From positions 124,001 to 188,000 of the forward strand of contig CAVOJY010000002.1 in assembly GCA_963696405.1 (NCBI GenBank): DNA of 64,000 bases, read 5' to 3'. This document shows positions 8,347-18,610 of this stretch, piece by piece. The notes below the pieces were generated by a model. It ran no database searches, was not told the origin of the DNA, and saw only the letters and a list, made by a program, of their open reading frames with translations. The first letter of the stretch is position 1. Each line of letters opens with the position of its first letter. This DNA comes from CAVOJY01 sp963696405 (GTDB lineage Bacteria > Chloroflexota > Limnocylindria > Limnocylindrales > CSP1-4). Both the position numbers and the translations under genes were made by a program.

Positions 8347-10049
8347 ATGCCGGACGCAACACCAGCAACCGCAGCGACCCCCGGGACCGCAGCGCGCTCG
8401 AGACCCTGGCTGGCCAGCGGCAACGAGGCGATCGCGGCGGCCGCGCTCGATGCCCATGTCGCTCTCGGCACCGGCTACCCCGGCACGCCGAGCACCGAGA
8501 TCCTCGAGCACCTCGACGCCATCGGCGGCCGCGCACAGTGGGCGCCGAACGAGAAGGTCGCCCTCGAGGTTGCGCTCGGGGCGGCATTCGCCGGGGCGCG
8601 CGCACTGGTGACGATGAAGCACGTCGGGCTCAACGTCGCCGCCGATCCGCTCTTCACCGCCGCGTACACGGGCGTCACCGGCGGACTCGTCGTGGTTTCC
8701 GCCGACGACCCGGGGATGGCCTCGAGCCAGAACGAGCAGGACAACCGGCGGTATGCGCTGGCCGCCGGCCTGCCGATGCTGGAGCCGGCCGACTCGCAGG
8801 AGGCGTACGACTTCACGATCGCGGCCTTTGCGATCTCCGAGCGATGGGGACTGCCGGTCCTCCTGCGGACCACCACGCGCGTGAACCACTCGAAGTCGAT
8901 CCTCCGGCAGGGAGAGGGACTGCCGGCTCCCCCGGCCCCGTCGTTCGCCCACGATGCCCGTTCCCGGGTGATGATCCCGGCCCATGCGCGCCCGGCCCAC
9001 CGACGCCTGCGGGCGAAGCTCGACGAGATCGGGGCCTGGGGCGAGACGTGCGACCTTAATGTGCGGTCCGGACCGCCGACGGCCCCGCTCGGGATCATCG
9101 CGTCTGGCGTCGCGAGCCTGCACGCCCGGGAGGCCGCCGCGCCGCGCGGCGCGCCGCACCTCAAGCTCGGGCTCACGCATCCGCTGCCGTTCGGACTCGA
9201 TCCGCTCGTTCGCCGCGTCGGTGGAGCGCTGCCTCGTCATCGAGGAGGGCGATCCGTACCTGGCCGAGCAGATCCGGGCCGCCGGCATCGCCGTCGAGGA
9301 CAAGCCCGACATGTACCGGTTCGGCGAGCTGACCGTCAGCCGGGCTCGGCGGATCCTCGCGGGGGACCTCTCCGCCGGAGGCCCCGGAGCCCGCCGGGAA
9401 ACCGCCCGAGCTCTGCAAGGGCTGTCCCCACCACGCGGTGTTCGGCGTCCTGCGCGACCTCGACTGCATCGTCGCCGGCGACATCGGCTGCTACACGCTC
9501 GGCGTGCTGCCGCCCTACCGGGCGCTGGACACGTGCGTGGACATGGGCGCCGCGATCGGCGTGGGTCTCGGGCTGCGGCAGGTGCTGCCCGACGACCAGG
9601 CCCGGCGCGTCGTGTCGGTCATCGGCGACAGCACGTTCGTCCACAGCGGGATCAGCGGGCTGGTCGAGATGGTGTACAACCCGCCCGCGACCGGCCACGT
9701 CGTCCTCATCCTCGACAACGGCACGACCGCGATGACCGGCTTGCAGGAGCACGCCGGCACCGGCCGGACGCTCGACCACCAGCCCACGGGTCGGGTCAGC
9801 TACGAGGACCTGGCCCGCTCGCTGGGCATCCACGACGTCCACGTCCTGGACGCGATGGACGACGAAGCGGCCTTCCGGGCCCTCGTCGAGCGCTCGCTGG
9901 CCTCCGGGGAACTGACCGTCATCGTGGCGCGGCGGCCGTGCATCCTCGCCGCCGGCAGGATCCGCGAGTACGAACGGGCGGCGGCCGCGGGGGTGGCGTG
10001 CGACGCGGTCTCACCCGATGCGGCGTCACCCCGCACGGCCGGCGGGTAG
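8347..10049 (+). CDS. iorA: Indolepyruvate ferredoxin oxidoreductase, alpha subunit (two frameshifts as read)
   Basis: IorA is the thiamine-diphosphate subunit that oxidatively decarboxylates arylpyruvates to arylacetyl-CoA, passing electrons to ferredoxin. Seen: LGTGYPGTPSTEIL near residue 40, WAPNEKVALEVA, a PELCKGCPHHAVFG segment near 9410-9450, and the TPP-binding region GDIGCYTLG with GDSTF and LDNGTTAMTG. The reading frame changes near 9190 and again between about 9365 and 9400; with both corrected the protein is one chain of about 567 residues. After the IVARRPC segment there is no CxxCxxC cluster in any frame, so the usual C-terminal ferredoxin-like domain seems absent. iorB follows after 36 bases. 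Confidence 0.88.
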
Positions 10050-10085
10050 CTCGCGTGGACGTCGTGCAGACGTCGTCAGCCGCCG

Positions 10086-10574
10086 GTGGTCAACATCGTC
10101 GTCGCCGGCCTCGGCGGCCAGGGCGTCATCACCGCCTCCGACATCATCGCCGACGCCGCGTTCCGCTCCGGCCACGACGTCAAGAAGGCCGAGGTGCACG
10201 GCATGAGCCAGCGGGGCGGCTCCGTGTCCACCGACGTGCGGTTCGGCGAGCTCGTCCTGAGCCCGATGGTCCCCGAGGGTGAAGCCGGCTACCTCGTGGT
10301 GCTCGCCGACGACCAGGTCGAGGTGTTCCGCCACCGGCTCCGGCCCGGGGGCGTGCTCATCGAGCCGTCCGCCCTCGGCGGGGAGCGCCTGCCGCACCCG
10401 CGCAGCCTGAACGTGGCCCTCCTCGGCGTGCTGAGCGCGCACCTCGATATCCCCGAGGCGACGTGGCTGGACGCTATCCACGAGGCTCTCGAGCCCAAGC
10501 TCCACCCCGTGAACGAGCGAGCGTTCGCGCTCGGGCGTCGGATCGGCACCAGCCTGCGGCCCGGAGGCGACTGA
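10086..10574 (+). CDS. iorB: Indolepyruvate ferredoxin oxidoreductase, beta subunit
   Basis: The gamma-type pyruvate-ferredoxin oxidoreductase domain that completes IorA, 162 residues. The N-terminal VVAGLGGQGVITAS motif and EVHGMSQRGGSV are typical of this subunit. It starts at GTG 10086, which fits the family's usual N-terminus. With IorA it would convert indole-, phenyl- or hydroxyphenylpyruvate to the arylacetyl-CoA; the adjacent paaK supports a shared arylacetate pathway. Confidence 0.9.
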   Translation: MVNIVVAGLGGQGVITASDIIADAAFRSGHDVKKAEVHGMSQRGGSVSTDVRFGELVLSPMVPEGEAGYLVVLADDQVEVFRHRLRPGGVLIEPSALGGERLPHPRSLNVALLGVLSAHLDIPEATWLDAIHEALEPKLHPVNERAFALGRRIGTSLRPGGD

Positions 10575-10575
10575 C

Positions 10576-10800
10576 TTGGCTCCTGCGGAGATGCTGGGCC
10601 GGCTGCCCGAGGAAGCCCAGCGCCGCTGCCTGGCGGAAATCACCAAAGCGCTCCTCGGCCCTGCATCCGGCACCTCTTTGCGGCCGGTGGAACAGCTGCT
10701 GGGTGATTGGACGGCGACGGCTGAGGCATGGGCCGACCCGGACACCCGCAGCCTGCTCCTCGCGGACGAAACGTCCCCGCTGACCGACGCTGAGCTGTGA
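10576..10800 (+). CDS. Small hypothetical protein between iorB and paaK
   Basis: A 74-residue ORF beginning with TTG one base after the iorB stop. It is predicted largely helical, acidic at the C-terminus, with no signal peptide, cysteine cluster or known motif. The tight spacing favours a real gene in the operon, but the TTG start and lack of a recognised family leave doubt. Confidence 0.45.
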   Translation: MAPAEMLGRLPEEAQRRCLAEITKALLGPASGTSLRPVEQLLGDWTATAEAWADPDTRSLLLADETSPLTDAEL

Positions 10801-10880
10801 CGCCGCCGCACACTGACTTCCGGGTAACCAGGGTGGACCTGGTTCACCCGGGAGAGACGTAGAAGAGCAGGAACAGGCCC

Positions 10881-12229
10881 ATGACAACGACGGACCACGC
10901 TGGCCAGCCGGCCGCCACGCCCGCCGCGTTTCACCCGGCGAGCGCCCCCGACTACCTGGCCCTGCCGCAGCTTCGGCAGCTGCAGCTCCAGCGGCTCCAG
11001 GGCACCGTCGCGCGCGCCTACGACTGCGTGGAGCTCTTCCATCGGCGTATGGCCGAGCGCCGGCTCGACCCCGGGCGACATCACGGCGCTCGACGACATC
11101 CGCCGTCTGCCGTTCACGGTCAAGGCCGACCTCCGCGACACGTACCCGTTCGGGCTCTTTGCCAGCCCCATGCAGGAGGTCGTCCGGGTCCACGTATCGT
11201 CGGGCACGACGGGCAAGCCGATCGTCGTCGCCTACGACCAGGAGGACGTGGCCACCTGGACGGAGGTCATCGTCCGATCGCTCGCCTCGTACGGCGTCCG
11301 TCGCGGCGACATCATCCAGAACGCCTACGGCTACGGGCTCTTCACCGGCGGCCTGGGCCTTCACTACGGCGCCGAGGCGCTCGGCGCGACCGTCATCCCC
11401 ATCTCGGGCGGCAACACCGACCGCCAGGTCATGCTCATGCAGGACTTCGGCGTGACCGCCCTCTGCTGCACGCCCAGCTACTGCGTGCACCTCCTGGAGC
11501 GGGCGCAGGAGATGGGCGTCGACATGCGGGAGCTGCCGCTCCGGGTCGGCATCTTCGGGGCCGAGCCGTGGACGGAGTCGATGCGCGCCTGGATCCAGGA
11601 GAACTCGAACATCCGCGCGTACGACATCTACGGCCTTTCCGAGATCATCGGGCCCGGCGTCGCGGCCGAGTGCGAGCACCAGGACGGCCTGCACATCTTC
11701 GAGGACCACTTCTACCCGGAGATCGTCGACCCGGCGACGGGCGAGCCGCTCGCCGACGGCGCCGAGGGCGAACTGGTCCTCACCACGCTCACGAAGCGGG
11801 CGATGCCGATGATCCGCTACCGCACGCGCGACATCACCGCGCTCCATGCCCGAGCCCTGCGCCTGCGGGCGGACGATCCGGCGGATGCGGCGGATCTCGC
11901 GTCGGAGCGATGACATGCTGATCATCCGCGGCGTGAACGTCTTCCCCTCGCAGATCGAGGCGGCGCTCCTGGCGGTGGAAGGGACCACCCCGCACTACCA
12001 GATCGTGCTCACCCGCGAGCATGGCCTGGACGAGATGACCGTGCGCGTGGAGGTGGTCCCCGAGCTGTTCACCGACGCCATCCGCGGCATGGAGCAGTTC
12101 CAGTCGTCGATCCAGAGGGAGATCGAGAACGTCACCGGTCTGCGCGCCACCATCCACCTGGCGCAGCCGCACAGCATCCAGCGAAGCGAGGGCAAGGCGA
12201 AGCGCGTCGTCGACGAGCGCGGCCTGTAG
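10881..12229 (+). CDS. paaK: Phenylacetate-CoA ligase family protein (two frameshifts as read)
   Basis: An AMP-forming acyl-CoA ligase that activates arylacetates to their CoA thioesters. Seen: the phosphate-binding loop HVSSGTTGKPIVVAYD (about 11200), YGYGLFTGGLGLHYG, the YGLSEIIGPGVA motif, the RYRTRD hinge and the PaaK C-terminal domain with GVNVFPSQIEAALL. An extra base near 11085 (CCCCGGGCGAC) and another near 11850 break the frame; removal gives one protein of about 449 residues. ATG at 10881 is preceded by AGGAAC. It would recycle free arylacetates into the product of IorAB. Confidence 0.9.
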
Positions 12230-12245
12230 GAGGGGAGGGGGCGTC

Positions 12246-12683
12246 GTGAAGCTGCATCAGCTCTCCGTCTTCATCGAGAACCGGCCCGGCCAGCTCCTGG
12301 TTCCGTGCCGCGTGCTGGCCGACGCGGGGATCAACATCGTCACCCTGTCGCTGGCCGACACGAGGGACTTCGGCATCCTGCGGCTGATCGTCAGGGACTG
12401 GCAGGGGGCGCGCGACGCGCTCACGAAGGCCGGTTGCGTGGTGAACGTCAGCGAGGTCGTGGCCATCGAGGTGGACGACCGGCCCGGAGGCCTGACCGCG
12501 GTCCTCGAGGTGGTGACGAAGGCCGGGATGAACGTCGAGTACATGTACGCGTTCCTCGACAAGCGAGAGGACCGCGGCATCCTCGTCTTCCGCTTCGAGG
12601 ACCCCGACGCTGCCCTGCGGGCTCTCGAGGGCAGCGGAGTGAGCATCATCCCGAGCGTCGAGCTGTACGAGCGTCTGGAGTAG
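12246..12683 (+). CDS. Tandem ACT-domain protein, probable amino-acid-binding regulator
   Basis: 145 residues with two ACT domains (about 4-68 and 72-138), each with the beta-alpha-beta signature: ENRPGQL followed by LADAGINI, and DRPGGL followed by TKAGMNV. ACT domains bind amino acids and control enzyme activity. Start GTG at 12246, 16 bases after the paaK stop, with a strong GGAGGGGAGG upstream. Such double-ACT proteins are commonly encoded after phenylacetate-CoA ligases, suggesting aromatic amino acid sensing. Confidence 0.85.
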   Translation: MKLHQLSVFIENRPGQLLVPCRVLADAGINIVTLSLADTRDFGILRLIVRDWQGARDALTKAGCVVNVSEVVAIEVDDRPGGLTAVLEVVTKAGMNVEYMYAFLDKREDRGILVFRFEDPDAALRALEGSGVSIIPSVELYERLE

Positions 12684-13143
12684 TTGGCCGTCCGGCGAGG
12701 CCCCGGCCGAGCCCCGTCTGCTGGCTGCTGGCTGCTGGCGTCGCAGTTGTCGGGCACCAACCCAGTTGGTGCCGGGCGCCCCTCCCGGCCTCGAACGTCT
12801 CGGTCACCAACCAGGTGCGTGGTGCCCGGCATTCTCGGGCGCTGCCCGTCAGCCGGGGGCGCGGCCCGCCAGGTCGGAAGGCGCGGCCCGCCAAGTCGAT
12901 GGGCGGGGCCCGCTCGCCGCTCCGCACCGAAGCCACCTCCTTTGGTGACGGGGTGCCGAGGCCGTGGCGATGGGGGTGGATGTCGTCGGGCCATCAGCGA
13001 CGGGGGGGGTCGCGACCATGTCCACCGTTCCGGCGCCGCCGCCCGGGCAGACGGGGCCGCACGGGCCGTCCGTACCAGCTCCGCGGCTGTCAGCACCGGC
13101 CGCAAGTACCGGCCGGGTCCGGCTGCCGGCCAGAATCGGCTTC
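12684..13143. other. Gene-free stretch between the ior/paaK operon and gene A
   Basis: No convincing ORF on either strand. It holds the hairpin at 12753-12773, a weaker related CACCA/TGGTG hairpin near 12815-12825 and a repeated CGGCCCGCCA(A/G)GTCG segment near 12865-12900. Confidence 0.4.
12753..12773 (+). terminator. Hairpin, possible terminator of the ior-paaK-ACT operon
   Basis: GGCACCAAC and GTTGGTGCC form a perfect 9-bp stem around a CCA loop, about 70 bases after the ACT gene. There is no U-tract, so termination is an inference from position. Confidence 0.4.
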
Positions 13144-13421
13144 CGCACCGGACCGCACCGCTCCGCCCAGGTCGTTGCCGTTCTGCACCGCAAGCAGTCG
13201 ATTCGGGCGCCCGAGTAGTCAATTGGTACTACCCCACAGATGCTGAATGTGGTAAGCCAGCACTCTGCGGTTGGCGCCCGAAACCAGAGCCGACCGTTTC
13301 TCGGGGGACGGCCAGAGGGGGCCGTCATCCGCTCCCGTGATGGGAGCCCTGGGTGGGAACGCGGAGCTCGACCAGCGACCCACCCGGCCGGCAGGCTCGA
13401 CGAGCGGGTGAGGTGATATCG
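13144..13421 (+). promoter_or_regulatory. Conserved structured 5' leader of gene A
   Basis: Shared with the leaders at 18383 and 44807. Blocks: CGCACCGGACCGCAC at 13144, TAGTCAATTGGTACTACC at 13216-13233, and TGTGGTAAG around 13248-13256. The distance from the first block to the first TGGTA is 80 bases and between the two TGGTA sites 26 bases in all three copies. Downstream are three hairpins: GACGGCC/GGCCGTC (13307-13326), GCTCCC/GGGAGC (13331-13347) and CACCCG/CGGGTG (13381-13410). The last sits directly against the GAGGTGAT ribosome-binding site. The TGGTA pair may be an operator or promoter core; the hairpins suggest an RNA leader. Confidence 0.6.
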
Positions 13422-16400
13422 ATGTTCGGCTCTCGGACCGATGGGCTGTCGCGGCCCCTGGTAACTCGGCAATTCGTACGCGCCGGCGCCGTTGTGGTGG
13501 CGGCGTTCCTCGTGGCTTCGCTGTTCACGGGAATACCGGCACGACCGGTGCTGGCCGCTCCGGCCGGCAATGGCATCCAGTTCGACGGCACGAACGACTA
13601 CGTCACCTTCGGTGCCTCCTCGGGCCTGGGGGTGACGAACTTCACGGTCGAGCTGTGGTTCAAGCGCACCGGCACCGGCGTCGGCATGGCCACCAGCGGT
13701 GGCACGGGGGGCTTGAGCAGCGCCGTCCCGCTCATCGCCAAGGGGGCTCCCCAGGGCGACGACGTGTGCACCGAGAACATCAGCTGGTTCCTCGGCATCG
13801 ACACCGCCACCAACCGCCTGGCCGCCGACTTCGAGACGGGCACCGGCGGGGCCAACCACGCCCTCATCGCCGGTACCGCGGTCAGCAACAACGTGTGGCA
13901 CCACGCCGCCCTCACCCTCGACGGGACGAACCTTCGGATCTACCTCGACGGGGTCCTCGACGGCACTCTGGCCACCACCGCCCTGCCCTGCGCCGCGGCC
14001 ATCGGCCATGCCGCTCTCGGCACTGCGCTCAACAGCTCCGGCACGCCGGGCGGCAACGTCACCCCGGGCTACTTCGCCGGCGTTCTCGACGAGGCCCGCG
14101 TCTGGAACGTGGCCCATGACCAGACGGCGATCCAGTTGACGAAGAACGTCGAGATCACCTCGGGCGCCGGCCTGGTGGCCCGCTGGGGCATGAACGAGGG
14201 CAGCGGTGGCACCAGCCGCCAGCTCGCTGGGCAGCTTCACCGGCACGCTCACCAACGGACCCACCTGGGTGCTGGGCTTCGACCCGCCTGCCAACCACGC
14301 CCCCGTCTGCATCGGCGTCACGCTCACGACCCCCACGAACATCCCTGGCGACGCGGCCCCGTCGTGCACCGATGAGGACGGCAACCCGCTCACCTACAGC
14401 ATCGTGACCCAGCCTGCCCACGGCGCGGCCTCAGTCGTGGCAGGGCAGCTCCACTACGTACCCACCGCCCCGTATACCGGTCCCGATGCCTTCACCTACA
14501 AGGCCAACGACGGGCAGGCCGACTCGAACAACGCCACCGTCACGGTGACGGTGACGGCGGCCACAACCAACTATGGCCTCCAGTTCGACGGCACGAACGA
14601 CTACGTCACCTTCGGTGCCTCCTCGGGCCTGGGGGTGACGAACTTCACGGTCGAGCTGTGGTTCAAGCGCACCGGCACCGGCGTCGGCATGGCCACCAGC
14701 GGTGGCACCGGAGGCTTGAGCAGCGCCGTCCCGCTCATCGCCAAGGGGGCTCCCCAGGGCGACGACGTGTGCACCGAGAACATCAGCTGGTTCCTCGGCA
14801 TCGACACCGCCACCAACCGCCTGGCCGCCGACTTCGAGACGGGCACCGGCGGGGCCAACCACGCCTTCATCGGCGGCACCGCGGTCAGCAACAACGTGTG
14901 GCACCACGCCGCCCTCACCCTCGACGGGACGAACCTTCGGATCTACCTCGACGGGGTCCTCGACGGCACTCTGGCCACCACCGCCCTGCCCTGCGCCGCG
15001 GCCATCGGCCATGCCGCTCTGGGCACCGCCCTCGGCAGCACCGGCACGCCGGGCGGGACCGTCACCCCGGGCTACTTCGCCGGCGTTCTCGACGAGGCCC
15101 GCGTCTGGAACGTGGCCCGCTCGCTGGCCCAGATCCAGGCCACCAAGGACGTCGAGATCACCTCGGGCGCCGGCCTGGTGGCCCGCTGGGGCCTCAACGA
15201 GGGCAGCGGCACCAGCGCGGCCAGCTCGCTGGGCAGCTTCACCGGCACGCTCACCAACGGACCCACCTGGGTACCCGGCTTCGTGCCCCCCGACAACTAC
15301 GCCCCGGTCTGCTCGAACGTGTACCTCACCACCGAGCGCAATACCGCGGGCGACACCGACCCCGACTGCAGCGACATCGACGGCGACCCGCTCACCTACG
15401 ACATCGTGATCGATGCGGCCCACGGCGACGCTTCGATCGACGCCGGCAAGCTGCACTACGTCCCAGACACTGACTACGAGGGTCCCGACACCTTCACCTA
15501 CAACGCCAACGACACCGAGTTCGACTCCAATACCGCCACCGTCTTCGTCACCGTGACCGCGGTCGGCGGCGACGTCGTGCTGGTGGGCGCCGGCGACATC
15601 GCCGACGGCGGGGTGGGCGCCGGCCAGACGGCCGCCCTCATCACCGCGCTTCCCAGTGCCACCGTCTTCACCGTCGGCGACAACGCCTACCCGGAAGGGA
15701 CGGCCAGCGACTACAGCACCAAGTACGACCCCGCCTGGGGGCCCTTCAAGGCGCGCACCTACCCCTCGGTGGGCAACCACGACTGGGTCAACCGGAACGC
15801 CGGCTTCATCCCCTACTTCGGGGTCTCCAAGGTGGGCTCCACCGGCTACTACAGCTACGACCTCGGTTCCTACTGGCACGTCATCGTGCTCAACACCGAG
15901 GTCAGCTACGCGGCCGGCTCGGCCCAGGAGACGTGGCTGCGGGCGGACCTCGCGGCCAACAGCACCAAGAACGTGGTGGCCTACTGGCACCGCCCCCGCT
16001 TCAGCTCCGACAACGTGCACGGCACCGAGGTGGCGGCGGAGGCCATCTGGGACGCCCTCTACGAGTACGGCGCGGACCTCGTCTTGAACGGCCACGCCCA
16101 CTGGTTCGAGCGCTTCGCCCCGCAGACCCCCGACGGGGTGGCCAACGCGGCCTACGGCATCCGCCAGCTCACCTGCGGCACCGGCGGCGGCAACCGCTAC
16201 TCGCTCGGGGTGCTCGACCCCAACAGTGAGGTCCGCAACGGCTCCACCTGGGGGGTCTGCAAGATCACCCTGCGCCAGTCGGCCTACGACTGGCAGTTCA
16301 TCCCCGTGGCGGGGGGCAGCTTCACCGACTCGGGCACCACCAACGTCCACGGGATCCCGCCCATCCCGCACGCCCCCACCATCGCCCTCAGCGCCCCGGC

Positions 16401-18076
16401 CAATGGGGCCACCGGGGTCTCCCTCTCGCCCACCCTCGACGCGATCCCGTCGGACATCGACGGCGACACGCCTCGACGTCACCTTCTTCGGCCGGCCCGC
16501 CGGCGGCGGCGCGCGGCAGCGTGGCCATCGTGCAGGACATCGGCTCGGCCGACAACGACAACCGCCAGCGAGACCAGCACCGTGCTCACCGTCGCCAAGA
16601 CGGTCACGGTCGGCAACACTCATCGTGGTGGGCTTCGGCTACTACGCCGCCCAGGGCACCGAGGCGGTCACCGACAACCTGGGCAACACCTACACCCGGG
16701 TGGAGCGCTCGGCCGACAACGCCAGCATGGCACCGGCAGCCTGTGGTACGCCCCGATCACCACCGGCGGCTCGCTCACCACCATCACCGCTACCCACCCC
16801 GCCGCCTGTGGACAACGTCATCCAGGCCCTGGAGCTGAGCGCGGCACCCCGCCGCGGCAGGCGGCGGCGACAGCCGGCAACGGCACCGCCGCCACCTGGG
16901 CCACCAGCAAGACCATCCCGGCCAACGGCCTGGCCCTCGGCTTCACCTCCACCACCGGCAACACCGCCCACAGCGCGGGCCCGGCCAGCGGAACGCCGTC
17001 GACGGCCATCACCCTGCACCGTACCACAACGGCGGCGGCGACCTCTCGAGAGCTCCTTCGTCTACGCCGCGGCCGGGGCGACCGCGGTCACCGGCTTCAC
17101 CGGGACCACCGCCTTTGCGCTCCATGGGCTTCCTCTCGGCGGGCGCCATCTTCAGCCCCGCCAGCCCCTGGGAGCCTCGTGGGCACCGACACCGGTGTCG
17201 CCTCCGGTGCCCACGCCACGGTGGCCTGGCCGGGCCGCGACCGCGAGCACCGAGTACGAGTGGTACGCCAGCGCCAGTGACGGCGCCCTCTCGACCCCCA
17301 GCGTCACCCGCTCCTTCACCACCGGCGGCGGCGGTCCCACCGACCCCGTCTCCTATCCCGCCGCGGTGCGGGTCACCGGGGGCTCCCTTTCCTGGTACCT
17401 GCGCGACAGCAACACGAGCACCCCCGGCAAGGTCACCGCCTTCTCCTACGGCGCCTCCACCGACACGCCGGTCTTCGGCGACTGGGACGGCGACGGGACA
17501 AAGACCCCCGGTCTCGTGCGGGTCACCGGGGGCTCCCTCACCTGGTACCTGCGCAACAGCAACTCCGCCGGGGCCCCCGACCTCATCTTCGGCTTCGGCG
17601 CCGCCACCGACCGCCCATTGGTGGGTGACTGGGACGGCGACGGGGACGATACCCCCGGCCTCCTGCGGGCCAACTGGTGGCTGCTGCGCAACAGCAACTC
17701 CGCGGGTGCTGTCGATGTCGACTTCTTCTGGGGCATCGCCACCGATGTGCCCTTGGTGGGTGACTGGGACGGCAACGGCACCGACACCCCCGGCTGGCTG
17801 CGCTGCCTGGGCGCCTCCTGCACCGCGGGCCACGGCAACTGGTGGATCCTGCGCAACAGCAACTCCGACGGACCCCCCAGCCTCGACTTCTTCTGGGGCC
17901 GCACCTACGAGGAGTCGAACTGGGCGGTGGGTGACTGGGACGGTGACGGGGACGACAACCCGGGCATCCTGCGCGGGGAGTGGTGGCTCCTGCGGGCCGC
18001 CAACTCCGACGGACCCACCACCTCCGACTTCTTCTTCGGCTTCCCCACCGACACCTTCCGGGTGTGGGCCCAGTGA
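13422..18076 (+). CDS. Surface protein A: LamG x2, cadherin-like x2, metallophosphoesterase, shared C-terminal domain
   Basis: Secreted multidomain protein of about 1,550 residues after frame correction. Order: signal peptide ending near PVLAAPA, LamG/Laminin_G_3 (13560-14190), cadherin-like (14290-14560), second LamG (14570-15200), cadherin-like (15300-15560), calcineurin-like phosphoesterase (15575-16350: GDIAD, GDNAYPEG, GNHDW, WHRPRF, GHAHWFER), Big_5-like segment, a domain around TYTRVERS (16610-17150), an FN3-like segment and the shared C-terminal domain. ATG at 13422 follows GAGGTGAT, a perfect match to the 16S tail. The frame breaks near 14215 (2 bases lost in a GCC run) and repeatedly between 16470 and 17320; other copies of the same domains show the intact frame. 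The phosphatase substrate is unknown. Confidence 0.8.
13575..15240 (+). repeat. Near-identical LamG-coding DNA repeats (two here, further copies in genes B and K)
   Basis: Units of about 620 bases at 13575-14195 and 14578-15200, with further copies at 19872-20500 and 53330-53960, match almost base for base from GGCACGAACGACTACGTCAC onward. Other LamG domains in gene K are clearly diverged. The pattern suggests recent duplication or gene conversion between A, B and K. Confidence 0.85.
17348..18076 (+). repeat. Shared C-terminal module, copy 1 (intact)
   Basis: 729 bases: 242 codons plus stop, in frame. Five repeats of about 48 residues follow the pattern WYLRNSNSAG, then FGAATDRPLVGDWDGDG; the protein ends FRVWAQ. 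The aspartate-rich GDWDGDG loops resemble calcium loops of FG-GAP/VCBS repeats. Eleven copies occur in the window; lengths that differ from 729 mark indels. Confidence 0.9.
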
Positions 18077-18382
18077 GGAGCTGAGGAGCTAACCCGAGCG
18101 GCCAGCGCGGCGACGTCGTCGCGCTGGCCGCTCCGTTCCGCCGGGGCGGTCTGCCCGGGGGACCCTTCCCCGGTGCCGCTTCCGCGATCGCCTTGCCCGC
18201 CGTCGTGGTGAGCCAGACGCGGTTCGCCTCGGGGGCACTGTCAAGGGCGCCCGAGTACCGCCTCGGTCACGCTCGAGACCTTCGCTGATGGATGGATCCC
18301 AGCGACCACGGCGCCTTGGCCTTCGGGGTCGCCGGCGCCTTCGGGCCCGTCCACCCTGGTTCCTGCCATCCGCCGCGGCATC
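18077..18382. other. Gene-free stretch between genes A and B
   Basis: Apart from the hairpin at 18096-18133 I see no ORF or known element until the conserved leader begins at 18383. Confidence 0.4.
18096..18133 (+). terminator. Strong hairpin after gene A, likely terminator
   Basis: GAGCGGCCAGCGCG (18096-18109) pairs perfectly with CGCGCTGGCCGCTC (18120-18133), and the loop itself contains CGACGTCG that can extend the stem. It starts 20 bases after the stop codon. No clear U-tract follows, as is common in high-GC bacteria. Confidence 0.6.
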
Positions 18383-18610
18383 CGCACCGGACCGCACATC
18401 TCTGCCCAGGCCGTTGCTACTGGGCACCGCAACAAGCTGATTGTGACGCTCGATTAGTCAATTGGTCCTACCCGGCGACAGCCGAGTGTGGTAAGTCAAC
18501 GGTTCACGGCCGGCGCCCGACTGAAGAGTTGACGACACGGGCCCGGGGCAGACACGAAGTTCGGCTGGCGAGCCACGCGGCCGGCTCGACGAGCGGGTGA
18601 GGTGAGATCG
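18383..18610 (+). promoter_or_regulatory. Conserved 5' leader of gene B (shortened)
   Basis: Carries CGCACCGGACCGCAC at 18383, CAATTGGTCCTACC at 18459-18472 and TGTGGTAAG near 18487, with the same 80- and 26-base spacings as at genes A and K. The part between the second TGGTA and the ATG is about 50 bases shorter, and the first two hairpins are missing. The CGGGTGAGGTGA ribosome-binding region is kept. Confidence 0.55.

Noticed and set aside
4880..8605. A 1,241-codon minus-strand frame overlapping the GGDEF-EAL gene
   Set aside because: Arg/Pro-rich shadow frame with no domain; it is useful only as the likely true 3' end of the GGDEF-EAL protein if a frameshift lies near 4950.
14431..16623. 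A 730-codon open frame on the minus strand
   Set aside because: It is the mirror of gene A's LamG and cadherin-like repeats; its protein is Gly/Val/Arg/Asp-rich low complexity with no domain. The same applies to the minus-strand frames at 50879-53074 and 52995-54053.
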